Positions 52,382 to 61,406 of a stretch of DNA of 64,000 nucleotides are shown piece by piece. The notes below the pieces were generated by a model. That model worked only from the letters and a program-made list of their open reading frames with translations, did not search any database and was not told the origin of the DNA. Position 1 is the stretch's first letter; the number at the start of each line of letters is the position of its first letter. The stretch lies in the NCBI GenBank assembly GCA_964526785.1, contig CAZGMJ010000006.1, positions 62,001 to 126,000 of the forward strand. Direction: 5' to 3'. A program made the translations under genes and the position numbers. The DNA comes from CAZGMJ01 sp964526785. Lineage in GTDB: Bacteria; Planctomycetota; Phycisphaerae; Sedimentisphaerales; Anaerobacaceae.

Positions 52382-53830
52382 ATGGACGTGGACGATCGGA
52401 GCAACCATGTTGGCTCTGCCCTGGTGTCGAAGCCGCCGGCTGGACTGGCTGTCTTTGCCCTGGTTGGGCCTTCGTTTGTTTGGGCGGCTGAATACATCGG
52501 TTCCGGAGAAGTCGTGATCGCCTCGCGCACGGGTGCGATCCTGGGTACGGCTGTGCTCTGGGCGGTCATCGTCGGGGTCTTCCTGAAGTTCTGGATCGGC
52601 ATAAGCGGTGCGCGATACACCGTTTGTACGGGCGAGGCGATGATGGATATGTTCGACCGTATCCCCGGTCCGCGCCACTGGGTGGTCTGGGTCGTGCTGG
52701 TCGTCCAATTGTGTTGCGGGATTCTCTCTATTGGTTCTCTGGCCTCTGCAGCAGGGGCCTTTCTCCATAGTCTGATACCCGTGAACACCAGAGTCCTTGG
52801 GTGGCTCGCTGCACTTTTTGCGGTTAGCGTTGTGTGGTCGGGAGTATTTGATGTTCTCAAAATCGTAATGAGCGTATTTGTGCTGGTCATTACTCTCGGT
52901 GCGGTATACATCGCGGTGCACGTACTCCCGGGTGCCGGCGAGTTCCTGGCTGGACTGACTTTGAAGATACCTGCGGTTCCATCGTGGGCCGCATCGTTGG
53001 AAGGCGTTTCCAGGAACCCGTGGGAAGAGGTCTTGCCCGTTCTCGGTTGGGGGGCGGGTGGCTTTGCCAGTCAGGTCTGGTATACATACTGGGTGCTCGG
53101 TGCCGGTTACGGGGCGGCCGCCGGTCGGGGTTATGGCAGGCCCGCCGACGTTTCAGCCCTCCGGCAGATGCCGCGGGAAACAGCGAAACGTATCCGCCAG
53201 TGGTGCCGGGTGCTTTACCTCGACGCGACGACAGGACTGATAATCGGTGTCGTTGTGACAGGCGCTTTCCTTATCGCCGGCGCGGGCATATTGGGTGCCG
53301 CGCAGAGAGTTCCCGGCAATCAGGACATGGCCGAGGTTTTGTCCGAGCTCTTTGCTTTGAGATGGAATGCAGCCGGTGGCACGGTCTTCAAAATATGCGG
53401 TGCTGTCGCTATGATTTCCACCTTGATCGGGTTGCTGGCGGGTTGGCCGCGGCTGCTGGCCGATGGCGTCCGAATCTGTATACCGGGTTTTGGTGAACGG
53501 CTGGCTTGGAAATGGCAGTTTCGTTTGTTTGTCATTGTGTTCTTCGTCAGTAGCATGGCCGTGGTCTTTACGTTGGGACTCAAGCCGATCTTCCTCGTAA
53601 AGGTCTCATCCATAGTTGAGGGCGTGCTCCTAACGGCTCTGCAGGCGATTTGGGTCGCGGTGGGCCTGTTTTGGATCATGCCCAGATTGCTGTCGAGACA
53701 GGCATATGAGGTGCTCAAGCCGAGTCCGGTGTTTGGTCTCGGCCTATTGGCAACTTTCTGTGTGTTCGGGTATATTTGTGCCACTCGGATCCCGTCTGTA
53801 CTGGCCGGACTTCTAAGTCGGGGTAATTGA
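52382..53830 (+). CDS. Nramp-like transporter lacking the metal-binding motifs
   Basis: 482 residues with about 11 hydrophobic segments. GPSFVWAAEYIGSGEVVIAS and LKFWIGISGARYTVCTGE follow the Nramp (SLC11) order. In ordinary Nramp proteins the first helix carries DPGN, where the metal is bound, and the sixth carries MPH; here the first reads GSGE and the sixth ASQVWYTYW. So metal transport is doubtful, and the substrate may have changed. It is followed 78 bases later by a GntP-type permease in the same direction. Inner-membrane location is clear; substrate is not. Confidence 0.75.
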   Translation: MDVDDRSNHVGSALVSKPPAGLAVFALVGPSFVWAAEYIGSGEVVIASRTGAILGTAVLWAVIVGVFLKFWIGISGARYTVCTGEAMMDMFDRIPGPRHWVVWVVLVVQLCCGILSIGSLASAAGAFLHSLIPVNTRVLGWLAALFAVSVVWSGVFDVLKIVMSVFVLVITLGAVYIAVHVLPGAGEFLAGLTLKIPAVPSWAASLEGVSRNPWEEVLPVLGWGAGGFASQVWYTYWVLGAGYGAAAGRGYGRPADVSALRQMPRETAKRIRQWCRVLYLDATTGLIIGVVVTGAFLIAGAGILGAAQRVPGNQDMAEVLSELFALRWNAAGGTVFKICGAVAMISTLIGLLAGWPRLLADGVRICIPGFGERLAWKWQFRLFVIVFFVSSMAVVFTLGLKPIFLVKVSSIVEGVLLTALQAIWVAVGLFWIMPRLLSRQAYEVLKPSPVFGLGLLATFCVFGYICATRIPSVLAGLLSRGN

Positions 53831-53908
53831 GCGCGATGGGGTCGAAGTAGTTGAGTAGGACCCGGTAAGGATAAGGAAATCGTTGGTTCTTGTGTCACGG
53901 GAGTACAG

Positions 53909-55663
53909 ATGCATCCGATAGTTATTCTCGCCATTGGAATTCTGGTTGTTATCGGTATGATCATTGTGCTGCGAGTCCACGCATTCCTCGCGTTGATATC
54001 GGCAGCCATTGTAGTGAGCCTCCTGGCTCCGGGCGATTTCGCCGACAAGATCAGCCGCGTCGCGGTTGCTTTTGGAACGACGACAGGCAAGATCGGCATC
54101 GTGATTGCTCTGGCGGCGGTTATAGGACGATGTCTGATAGAAAGTGGGGCGGCCGACCGGATTGTGCGTGCATTCGTGCGTCTTCTCGGAGAAAAACGCT
54201 GCCCGGTCTCCCTCATGAGCAGCGGTTTCGTGCTTTCGGTGCCCGTTTTCTTTGACACTGTCTTCTATCTCCTGCTGCCGCTTGCCCGTTCCATGCATCG
54301 TCGAACCGGCCGAAGCTACGTGCTGCTGATTCTCGCGATGGGAGCGGGGGCTTCCATTACGCATTCTCTGGTGCCGCCGACACCTGGCCCGTTGATTATT
54401 GCCGATACGCTCGGCATAGATCTGGGCGTTATGATCAACATCGGCTTGCTCGTCGCGGCGCCGACCGCGGTTGTTATTCTTCTGTTTATCGGCTGGCTGT
54501 CGAGGCGAATGGATATCCCAATGAGGCCGCTCGAAGGCGGACGGCCCGAGCCGAAACCCCTGGCGGACTCCCAACTGCCGGGCTTGTTGCTGTCGCTACT
54601 GCCGATCATTCTTCCGGTTGCAATGATATCCACACACACCATCGCCAGGACAATGGCCGATGCCGAGCATGTGGCTACATTCCGCCGGCCGGACGTTCTG
54701 GACTGGAAGGGCCTTCGTTCTTCGCTGGCCGCAGATTATGATGAACCGAATTCGGTGGCTCAGGCAATCGCAACTCAACTCCCGCAAGACGTGCAGGGCT
54801 GGATTCGCGACAGCGGGACAACTGGTACCTTTGAAACCGAAGGCGTAGAGGAACTTCACGATGCTCTCAACACGTTGCTCAAGAAGGAAGACCTGTTCTC
54901 GCCCGATGTGTTGGACAAGATGGCGCTTCCTGCACGGGCCGTGGACTTGAGGCAGAGGGGGCTGGCGAAGCTTCCGACATCCCAAATGGAGAGCTTCAAT
55001 CGTCTCGTTCTGGAAGCGGCGTATCCGGAGCATATTAAGCCCCATGTCTGGCGGACACCCAGGCGCAGAGCCTCGCATATTACGGCGGCGGTTGGGGATG
55101 CGAATCTGGCAATGCTGGTCGCGGCGGCTATCGCCTTGTACGTGCTCTGGCGTCAGCGCAGGCCCGGCCGCAAGGAATTGTCGGAGATTATCGAAACGTC
55201 CCTGATGAGCGGCGGCGTGATCATCCTAATCACTTCCGGCGGCGGGGCGTTCGGTGCGATGCTCAAGGAGGCCCAGATCGATATCGCCATCCGGGACATG
55301 TTTGCTGGCGGCAATGCACAATTGAGCGGCATGCAGGTGTTGCTGCTCGGGTTCTTCATCGCGTTTCTTCTGAAGTTCGCGCAGGGTTCCAGCACGGTCT
55401 CGATGATCACGACATCGTCAATGATGGTTGGTTTTGTGTCATCGGAGGCGCTGGGCTTTCACCCGGTCTATCTGGCTACATCCATCGGTTTTGGCGCTCA
55501 GTGCGGCAACTGGATGAACGACAGCGGCTTCTGGATATTCGCCAAAATGAGCGGCCTGACGGAGGTCGAGACACTGAAGACCTGGACGGTAACGGTCAGT
55601 TCGCTGGCGTTCGTCGGGCTCGGCTTTAGCCTTTTGTTTGCCAGGATCCTCCCGCTGACGTAG
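53909..55663 (+). CDS. GntP-family permease with a 136-residue insert
   Basis: 584 residues, about 140 longer than usual GntP gluconate permeases. The N-terminal helices and LVPPTPGPLIIADTLGIDLG are typical, as is the C-terminal FAQGSSTVSMITTSSMM and GAQCGNWMNDSGFW. Between about residues 252 and 388 lies a soluble, mostly helical insert (DWKGLRSS, DVQGWIRDSGTTGTF, KEDLFSPDVLDKMA) splitting two transmembrane segments. It could be an extracytoplasmic or cytoplasmic regulatory domain. It likely imports a sugar acid; a kinase or dehydrogenase for such a substrate is not nearby. Confidence 0.82.
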   Translation: MHPIVILAIGILVVIGMIIVLRVHAFLALISAAIVVSLLAPGDFADKISRVAVAFGTTTGKIGIVIALAAVIGRCLIESGAADRIVRAFVRLLGEKRCPVSLMSSGFVLSVPVFFDTVFYLLLPLARSMHRRTGRSYVLLILAMGAGASITHSLVPPTPGPLIIADTLGIDLGVMINIGLLVAAPTAVVILLFIGWLSRRMDIPMRPLEGGRPEPKPLADSQLPGLLLSLLPIILPVAMISTHTIARTMADAEHVATFRRPDVLDWKGLRSSLAADYDEPNSVAQAIATQLPQDVQGWIRDSGTTGTFETEGVEELHDALNTLLKKEDLFSPDVLDKMALPARAVDLRQRGLAKLPTSQMESFNRLVLEAAYPEHIKPHVWRTPRRRASHITAAVGDANLAMLVAAAIALYVLWRQRRPGRKELSEIIETSLMSGGVIILITSGGGAFGAMLKEAQIDIAIRDMFAGGNAQLSGMQVLLLGFFIAFLLKFAQGSSTVSMITTSSMMVGFVSSEALGFHPVYLATSIGFGAQCGNWMNDSGFWIFAKMSGLTEVETLKTWTVTVSSLAFVGLGFSLLFARILPLT

Positions 55664-55689
55664 ATCGATTGGAATGCTGAATCTACGTC
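55657..55689. terminator. Inverted repeat spanning both stop codons of a convergent pair
   Basis: GACGTAGAT (55657-55665) and ATCTACGTC (55681-55689) are perfect 9-bp inverted copies around a 15-base loop. The left arm contains the TAG of the GntP gene and the right arm the TAG of the NagD-like gene, which converge here with 19 bases between. There is no T-run, so termination efficiency is unclear; it may also block read-through in both directions. Confidence 0.45.
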
Positions 55690-56462
55690 TGCGTGATGAT
55701 GTCGGCGATGCTGCTTAGAATGTACCCGGGCTGATAAGGAAAGAGATTCAGGTCCTCGCGCGACGTAATACCGCTCAGCACAAGCGCGGTGTCAATCTCT
55801 GATTCGATGCCTGCGATGATATCGGTGTCCATGCGATCACCCACGATCAGCGTATCCTCGCGAGTGCAGCCCAGTCGCTTGATCGCTTCACGCATGATGA
55901 GGGGATTGGGCTTTCCGATGAAGTAAGCCTTTCGGCTCGTAGCCATCTCGATGGGCGCCACCATCGCACGACAAGCCGGGGCAACGCCTCTTTCGGAAGG
56001 GCCCGTGAGATCGGAATTCGTGCCAATGAGCTTGGCGCCCTCGAGAACGAGATTGACTGCGATCTCGACCTGCTCAAAGTTGTAAGTCCGAGATTCACCG
56101 ACCACGACGTAAGCAGGATTGACGTGGTCGATATAGAAGCCAGCGTCATGCAGGGCGTTGATCAAGCCGGACTCGCCGATAACGTAGACACCGACGCCCG
56201 GGTTCTGGCTGGCGAGGAAGCTGGCGGTTGCCATGGCGGAGGTGATGAAATCATCGGTGCTGACTTCAATTCCCAGCCTGGCGAGCTTCTGTCGCAGCTC
56301 TTTCGGTGATTTGGAACTGCTATTGGTGAGGAAAAGGAATCTTTTGTCTTCCCGTTTAGCCCATTCGACGAAGTCCTTTGCGCCGTCAATGAGGCGGTCG
56401 CCGTGATAGATAACGCCGTCCATGTCGCAAATGAAACCTTTTTTATCTCTAAGATGCTGCAT
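55683..56462 (-). CDS. NagD-type HAD phosphatase
   Basis: 259 residues. ICDMDGVIYHGDRLIDGA is the nucleophile motif of the HAD class IIA group (NagD, p-nitrophenyl phosphatase). FLTNSSSKSP is motif II, GKPNPLIMREAIKRL contains the cap-following Lys, and IVGDRMDTDIIAGIESEIDT is motif III. These enzymes dephosphorylate ribose or purine nucleotide monophosphates and related small molecules. Its start lies 25 bases after the miaB stop, suggesting a shared transcript. All motifs are intact. Confidence 0.9.
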   Translation of the reverse strand: MQHLRDKKGFICDMDGVIYHGDRLIDGAKDFVEWAKREDKRFLFLTNSSSKSPKELRQKLARLGIEVSTDDFITSAMATASFLASQNPGVGVYVIGESGLINALHDAGFYIDHVNPAYVVVGESRTYNFEQVEIAVNLVLEGAKLIGTNSDLTGPSERGVAPACRAMVAPIEMATSRKAYFIGKPNPLIMREAIKRLGCTREDTLIVGDRMDTDIIAGIESEIDTALVLSGITSREDLNLFPYQPGYILSSIADIITQT

Positions 56463-56487
56463 GCGTTTCTAATCCTAGTGAAATTGC

Positions 56488-57888
56488 CTACTGCACCAGC
56501 CGCCCGAACAGTGTAAGCGGACTTGTTTCTACGATGCGGACCTCTGCGAACTGCCCTGCAAGATCAGCCGGCCCATTGAACACGACGATCCAGTCTGTCG
56601 CTGTTCTTGCCACCAACTGAGGGTTGTTCTGCCCATCGGCATTGATATGCGATTTCCTGCTTGGGCCTTCGACCAGGACCTGCACTGTTTGGCTCAGAAA
56701 GTCCCTGCTGAGTTGTTCGCTGACACCTTCCTGGACCGCCAGCAGTTCACTGTTTCGCTGTTGCTTGACTTCGGGCGGTACGGTATCGGCAAGCCGCCTG
56801 TCGGAAGTGGTGCCCGGACGGGGCGAGTACTTGAATATGAATGCATTTTTGTACCGAGCCATTTTCGCCAGTTCGACAGTGTCCTGGAAATCCGCATCCG
56901 TCTCTCCCGGGAAGCCCACGATGAAATCGCCGGCAATGGCGATATCTGGCACGATGGCTCTGGCGCGATCGATCAGTTCAAGGTAGCTGGCGGCCGTATA
57001 GTTGCGATTCATGGCCTTTAGAATGCGGTTCGAACCGCTCTGTGCCGGCAGGTGCAGGTAGTTGCACACCTTTGGCGAGTCGGCCATCACGTTTATGATG
57101 TCATCGAAGAACTCCTGCGTGGGATAACTGGTGACGAAACGGATCCATTCGATGCCTGCAATTTCCGCCACTGCGGCAAGCAGATCGGCCAGGGACCATG
57201 TCTTTGCGCCTGTTCTGTACTGATAAGCATTGACCGTCTGGCCAAGCAGGGTGATCTGTTTTGTGCCGGTCTCGGCCAGTTTCTTGATCTGATCCAGAAT
57301 AGCGTGAGGCTCGCGGCATATCTCAGGACCTCGCACATACGGTACGATACAATACGTGCAGAAGTTGTCGCAGCCGCGCATGATGCGAACAAAGGCCTGG
57401 GCGGGCACATTTTGTTCGGCGGTACTGTGGATCGTTTCAAAGTCGTTGAGACGGTTCTCATCGTCCTGTCTCGGTGCTTCTCGGATTTTCTCTGTAATGC
57501 GGATAGCCCGGGACTGCTGCAGCATCGCGTGGCCGATCAGGTCGGGCAGTTGCGGTATCTGCGCCGGTCCGCAGACGACATCTACTGCGTCATGCGCCAG
57601 CAATTGATCGCCCATGCGCTGGGCCATGCAACCGATTACAGCGACAACCAATTCGGGTCGTGTCTTCTTAATATGCATGAGATGGCCCAGATGTGAGAGG
57701 ACGCGCTCCTCGGCATGTCTGCGGACCGAGCACGTGTTGATGATCACCGCATCGGCCTGCTTCACGCTTTCGAGCCGGACCCAGCCCTTTTCTTCCAGCG
57801 CAGAGGAGACCAGGGCGGTGTCCAGCTTGTTCATCTGGCAACCAAAGCATTTGACTGCAAACGTCATGTCCTTCGTTTGAGAGTTCAT
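56488..57888 (-). CDS. miaB: tRNA-2-methylthio-N6-dimethylallyladenosine synthase MiaB
   Basis: 466 residues. N-terminal methylthiotransferase domain with the three cluster cysteines in FGCQMN, NTCSVR and GCMAQ; radical SAM motif RGCDNFCTYCIVPYVRG; C-terminal TRAM domain (QTVQVLVEGPS, VVFNGPA). It adds a methylthio group to the isopentenyl-adenosine at tRNA position 37. The CQMN and CTYCIVPYVRG forms favour MiaB over RimO and MtaB. It precedes the NagD-like gene by 25 bases. Unlike the glycan-locus radical SAM genes, this is an ordinary housekeeping enzyme. Confidence 0.93.
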   Translation of the reverse strand: MNSQTKDMTFAVKCFGCQMNKLDTALVSSALEEKGWVRLESVKQADAVIINTCSVRRHAEERVLSHLGHLMHIKKTRPELVVAVIGCMAQRMGDQLLAHDAVDVVCGPAQIPQLPDLIGHAMLQQSRAIRITEKIREAPRQDDENRLNDFETIHSTAEQNVPAQAFVRIMRGCDNFCTYCIVPYVRGPEICREPHAILDQIKKLAETGTKQITLLGQTVNAYQYRTGAKTWSLADLLAAVAEIAGIEWIRFVTSYPTQEFFDDIINVMADSPKVCNYLHLPAQSGSNRILKAMNRNYTAASYLELIDRARAIVPDIAIAGDFIVGFPGETDADFQDTVELAKMARYKNAFIFKYSPRPGTTSDRRLADTVPPEVKQQRNSELLAVQEGVSEQLSRDFLSQTVQVLVEGPSRKSHINADGQNNPQLVARTATDWIVVFNGPADLAGQFAEVRIVETSPLTLFGRLVQ

Positions 57889-58101
57889 TTCTGGATATTT
57901 GTGGCTTATGTGCGGCCGTTCTTCTCAATGCTTGACCACGATTAAGTATTCCCCGTACGACAACACTGCAGCACCTCAATCGTGGGCAGGTTGCCCATGA
58001 AGAAATCGAACAACAGAGCAGCGGAGTATACAACTGGTGCTGCGAGAAATCAACGCCACTGAAGGTGTGTCGCTGGGCTGATCACCATAGGCGGCGCATA
58101 G

Positions 58102-58132
58102 AAAAAGGCCGCAAGCACATGCCTACGGCCTT
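58102..58132 (-). terminator. Intrinsic terminator after the first PEP-CTERM gene
   Basis: On the minus strand AAGGCCG pairs with CGGCCTT (58126-58132 and 58105-58111) with partial extension of the stem, then TTTTT. It lies 22 bases after the stop codon of the gene at 58154-58909. Confidence 0.8.
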
Positions 58133-58153
58133 GTGAATCTCGGAAGTAGCCCG

Positions 58154-58909
58154 TTACAGAGCCCTTCGGCGACGCAGCCAGCCGACGAGGCTCGTACCAA
58201 GTCCGCACAGCAGAACCGCTCCAGGAGCCGGTATCGGACTGACGGATTCGACCATGACGACGAAGTCCGTGAAATCATTGTCAGCATACCGGTTGTCCTG
58301 ATCCTCGAACGCCAGGATATACTCGTTGGATGTCCACAGTCCGGGGTTGTAGCCGGGCAGTTGCACGGTATCGATGTTCTTACCCCGATAAGCTCCCATG
58401 TGATCCCACTGATCGGAGTTCAGACTTGTGTCGCTGTGCCACAGGCCGCCTTTCGGATTGGGCTGACCGTTGAGTATTGTTGAGTCCAGATAGTAACCAA
58501 AACTGCTTCCTGCGAAATCTACGCCCGAATCAGCGCCGTTGACCAGAACGCTTCCATCTGCTTTGATGGATAACAGGGCCTGAGCGCCCTGGGCCGCGGC
58601 ACCGTTGAATATCTGCACATACTGATTGCCGCTGTAGACACCGAAGCGGTTCGAACCGGCCCAACCCGCCATCTCAATGATGAGCGTATTGACAGACCCG
58701 CCGGAAGCCGTAAGCGTCCAATAAGAGTCCAAGCTGTCCGCGAGATGATCCGTAGCCACATTCACGCTGCTCGATCCGGCTGTCGGCGCCGTGGTAATGC
58801 CATCGAGTACGCCCTGCAGAGCCGCTCCACCGTCGCCAAATGTCGGCCCGGCATTCGCCGCTGTGACAAACAAACCACTTACAAGAACTGCAATCATCAC
58901 CCTCTTCAT
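58154..58909 (-). CDS. PEP-CTERM exported protein with DUF4114-like domain
   Basis: 251 residues, GGAGG upstream of the ATG. Signal peptide MKRVMIAVLVSGLFVTAANA. The C-terminus IPAPGAVLLCGLGTSLVGWL followed by RRRR is the planctomycete form of the PEP-CTERM anchor: short motif, one transmembrane helix and basic end, processed by an exosortase in known systems. The segment ILAFEDQDNRYADNDFTDFVV matches the acidic end of DUF4114 domains, thought to bind calcium. A Gly/Ser/Asn-rich body without catalytic signatures suggests a surface or matrix protein. It has its own promoter and terminator, so is monocistronic. Confidence 0.87.
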   Translation of the reverse strand: MKRVMIAVLVSGLFVTAANAGPTFGDGGAALQGVLDGITTAPTAGSSSVNVATDHLADSLDSYWTLTASGGSVNTLIIEMAGWAGSNRFGVYSGNQYVQIFNGAAAQGAQALLSIKADGSVLVNGADSGVDFAGSSFGYYLDSTILNGQPNPKGGLWHSDTSLNSDQWDHMGAYRGKNIDTVQLPGYNPGLWTSNEYILAFEDQDNRYADNDFTDFVVMVESVSPIPAPGAVLLCGLGTSLVGWLRRRRAL

Positions 58910-59018
58910 CTTCTATTCCTCCAACGTGTTAACGAGAATTTCCACCGGTAATCAAAATGGGTATCCGTCCCTCCCAGTGTTTTTGTGACCGCCCCCAATG
59001 AGCGACTCAACAGTACAC
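58910..59018. promoter_or_regulatory. Untranslated leader of the first PEP-CTERM gene
   Basis: About 100 bases between the predicted transcription start (near 59010) and the ATG at 58909, ending with GGAGG. The rest of the space up to 59401 holds only the promoter at 59019-59047 and no gene. Confidence 0.45.
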
Positions 59019-59047
59019 ATAATATCACAGCGAACCATAAATGTCAA
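59019..59047 (-). promoter_or_regulatory. Promoter of the first PEP-CTERM gene
   Basis: Minus strand TTGACA (59042-59047), a 17-base spacer, TATTAT (59019-59024). The -35 box is perfect and the -10 has five of six consensus bases. Confidence 0.72.
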
Positions 59048-59401
59048 GGATGTCCTGGCTCTACAATAGACGATGTCCGGGGGGCACGCATTCATCGCCG
59101 TTGTGCTCGTGCGGCGCGCGATATTATCGGCAACAGACTGTAAAAAAATTGGTCCTCGCGCCCGACTTTTTCACTCAGAATTCGGATAATCGTGACTTCG
59201 CTTTACCAACAGGTGGCAGTGCCGTAGGAGGGGACGCTGTGCTCTGGCATCGTCCACCCTTGGGTGTAGCCTGCATATGTTCAGGAGGATACTCGCTTTC
59301 CTTGCCGGTAGCTGCGATTCTTTTGATAAGTAGGCATCGCTATGTGGGCGTCAAAGGGTGCCACTTCTGTGTTCCTGATGTCTGTCCTGCAAGCGCAAAA
59401 G

Positions 59402-59441
59402 AAAACAGGGAAGCGACATAATCGCCACTGCCCTGTTTTTT
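59402..59441 (-). terminator. Intrinsic terminator after the second PEP-CTERM gene
   Basis: AAAACAGGG (59402-59410) pairs with CCCTGTTTT (59431-59439), with GCGA/TCGC forming an inner stem. On the minus strand, a T-run follows the hairpin about 50 bases after the gene's stop; the plus strand also has a T-run, so it could work in both directions. Confidence 0.8.
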
Positions 59442-59488
59442 CGGTACTTCTTATCACATGCGGCAAAGTTGCCGTCTGTGTGCGTCAA

Positions 59489-60127
59489 TTACAGCGAACG
59501 ACGCCTTCTGAGAAAACCGACCAGGCCGACACCCAGGCTGCCGAGCAGAATGGCACCCGGAGCCGGAATGCAGATCGTGTCAACATGGATGTAGTCCACG
59601 ATAGAATCTGCGGCGAAGGTCAGGTTGAGCTTTTCGACATTCGGATTGGGCCGAATGATCCAGCCGTAATCGGCGTCGGGATCTATCAGGTTGTCCGGAA
59701 GCGGAGCCCACTCATAGCCCAGCGGGACAGACACGGTTGCTTCTTCCACTACGTAGTCGCCCCCAATGTCCAGCATGACCAGCTTATAAGGATTCGGCTC
59801 TTCGTAGTTCGGCAGTTCCAGCGTGAGAATCATGCTGCCGGGTTTGGCTACGAGGTAACCGTCTCCTGTTACTTGACCTTCGTTCCAGTTGTAGTCGCCA
59901 GCAAGTCCCATCAGGACTTCATTCGGACGAGGGCTGCCGACGTTTTCCTCGGGGTAGGCTGTTGAGCCCGGATCGGTCGTGAAAGACCAGTAGGCATGCG
60001 TCTGGCGGGGGTAATTATCTCCCCACGTCCGCAGGTCCGGCGCATTGTCCGGTGCACCGGTTGGCAAGCCCAAACTGGGTGCCGCAATTATCGCTGCTAT
60101 TGCTAACGTTAGTAATACCCTTTTCAT
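59489..60127 (-). CDS. PEP-CTERM exported protein
   Basis: 212 residues from ATG 60127 with GAGGAG 7 bases upstream; a longer frame to 60178 lacks a site. Signal peptide MKRVLLTLAIAAIIAAPSLG. The C-terminus IPAPGAILLGSLGVGLVGFL then RRRR is the same anchor as in the gene at 58154. The body (about 150 residues) has beta-type segments such as MILTLELPNYEEPNPYKL and no named domain. Both PEP-CTERM genes have separate terminators and are probably expressed independently. The exosortase needed to process them is not in the window. Confidence 0.85.
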   Translation of the reverse strand: MKRVLLTLAIAAIIAAPSLGLPTGAPDNAPDLRTWGDNYPRQTHAYWSFTTDPGSTAYPEENVGSPRPNEVLMGLAGDYNWNEGQVTGDGYLVAKPGSMILTLELPNYEEPNPYKLVMLDIGGDYVVEEATVSVPLGYEWAPLPDNLIDPDADYGWIIRPNPNVEKLNLTFAADSIVDYIHVDTICIPAPGAILLGSLGVGLVGFLRRRRSL

Positions 60128-61088
60128 TTGTGTTCTCCTCTTACATATATGGTTATTTGTTAATAAGCTTCTCACCACCTGACTAAATCGTTGAGCCTGT
60201 TGAGTTGAAGGATCGTGCGCGCTAGGACCCTTCGCGTCCCAGGTTCAAAAAAGAGTCTCTCCATTCAACGGCGGGCGGGCCCCGGGCCAGCATGCCGAAA
60301 TCAAATCCGGGACTGAATATATCGGACTGCTCCGCAGTCGCAGAACAGACGTGTGAGCTGAACATATGGCTGAAAGTCCGAAAAGCACAGGGGGCGTTCT
60401 CGTGCACCAGCGTGCGCGATAGGTCCGAAGCAGTGACCTTGACCGCAACATCATCGACTATTGCCACGCACCGTGACAACAAGGTGTCGAACAGTTTGTC
60501 TTGTGTTCTACCCACTCCTCATGTCCCCTGCCATTACAGAAGTCACCTGGGGTTCTGTCCAAACGTATCCCTGCGAGGATGTCCATGATAAGCATCCTCC
60601 TCACAGGGGCTTCAATATCGGAACTTAGTATAGCAGCAAAGCAGTGTATCGTCAAGCCCAAAAGCGAAAAAATCGGCATTTAGAGGGCATAACGAGGGGT
60701 TGCAAGGCCGGTGCGTGCGGGTTTGCACAATGCGGAAAAGGGCGGCAGGGTAGTGAATCGGCGTCCTGTTATGTCCCAGAATATGCCGTTTTAAGCCCCG
60801 CCAGTGATGTCGTGTGAGAAGGGGGATATGCGAAAGGAGGGATTGGGAGGGATACAACGGATGGGAGAAAAAGAACTTCTGTAGTGAAAATGCGGGTCTA
60901 TACGTACGGACAAGAGGCTACCCTAAAAGGAGTAGCGCCGGGCGCAGACAAAAGCGATTTTGACTCGCGAGGAATGTGACAGACTCTGGAGGAAGTGTAG
61001 AACGTCCATCCGTGGCGGACTAAACGCTCACAGGAAGAACGACCGCGTGAAGGTGGATGGGCAATCGAAGTCCCGGGATGATGCACGG
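60128..61088. other. Long gap between a PEP-CTERM gene and the HTH gene
   Basis: About 960 bases. A 97-codon frame with a GTG start at 60515-60222 (minus) has no recognisable features. Near 60916-60936 the plus strand holds the stem GGCTAC...GTAGCGCC with a bulge, and 60800-60990 is purine-rich on the plus strand. I see no tRNA, repeat array or named riboswitch. The promoter of the second PEP-CTERM gene should lie near 60150-60230. Confidence 0.4.
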
Positions 61089-61406
61089 TCAGGAGGGCGA
61101 GTGTCTCCGCGCTTCAGTGACGAATTGCAGGAGCATGCCGATCTTGCTCTGTACGTGGACCTTGCGATATATGTTGCGCAGATGCGTCTTGACGGTGCCG
61201 GGCCTGATATCCAGCCTGCGGGCTATCTTGTCGTTACGCAATCCGCGGCACACCATTTCCGCTATCTCCCGTTCCCGCGGGGTGAGGCGGTAGCGATGCT
61301 GGACATGGAGCCATTGTTCGCCATCTATCAAGACCGTGGCCGGCCGACTCGAAGCCGGATCGTCGGGCCAGCGGCCGGATCGTGTTGAATCGGACAGATT
61401 CTGCAT
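61089..61406 (-). CDS. LuxR-type HTH DNA-binding protein, HTH only
   Basis: 105 residues. LTPREREIAEMVCRGLRNDK and IARRLDIRPGTVKTHLRNIY form a LuxR/NarL helix-turn-helix; there is no receiver or autoinducer domain. GGAGG lies 6 bases before the ATG, and the ATG overlaps the stop of the TPR gene (TAATG), so translation is coupled. The tail (RRHSPS) is short. It may regulate the TPR gene or the nearby PEP-CTERM genes. Confidence 0.85.
   Translation of the reverse strand: MQNLSDSTRSGRWPDDPASSRPATVLIDGEQWLHVQHRYRLTPREREIAEMVCRGLRNDKIARRLDIRPGTVKTHLRNIYRKVHVQSKIGMLLQFVTEARRHSPS

Noticed and set aside
52229..52921. Long minus-strand frames opposite the Nramp-like gene
   Set aside because: Antisense shadow of a clear membrane-protein gene, rich in Arg, His and Thr as expected of such shadows.
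60222..60515. 97-codon minus-strand frame between PEP-CTERM and HTH genes
   Set aside because: Overlapped by a plus-strand frame of similar quality, GTG start without a clear site, and no recognisable motif.
60860..60990. Possible c-di-GMP or other riboswitch in the purine-rich region
   Set aside because: The conserved bases of the known classes could not be matched by eye; only a simple hairpin is visible.
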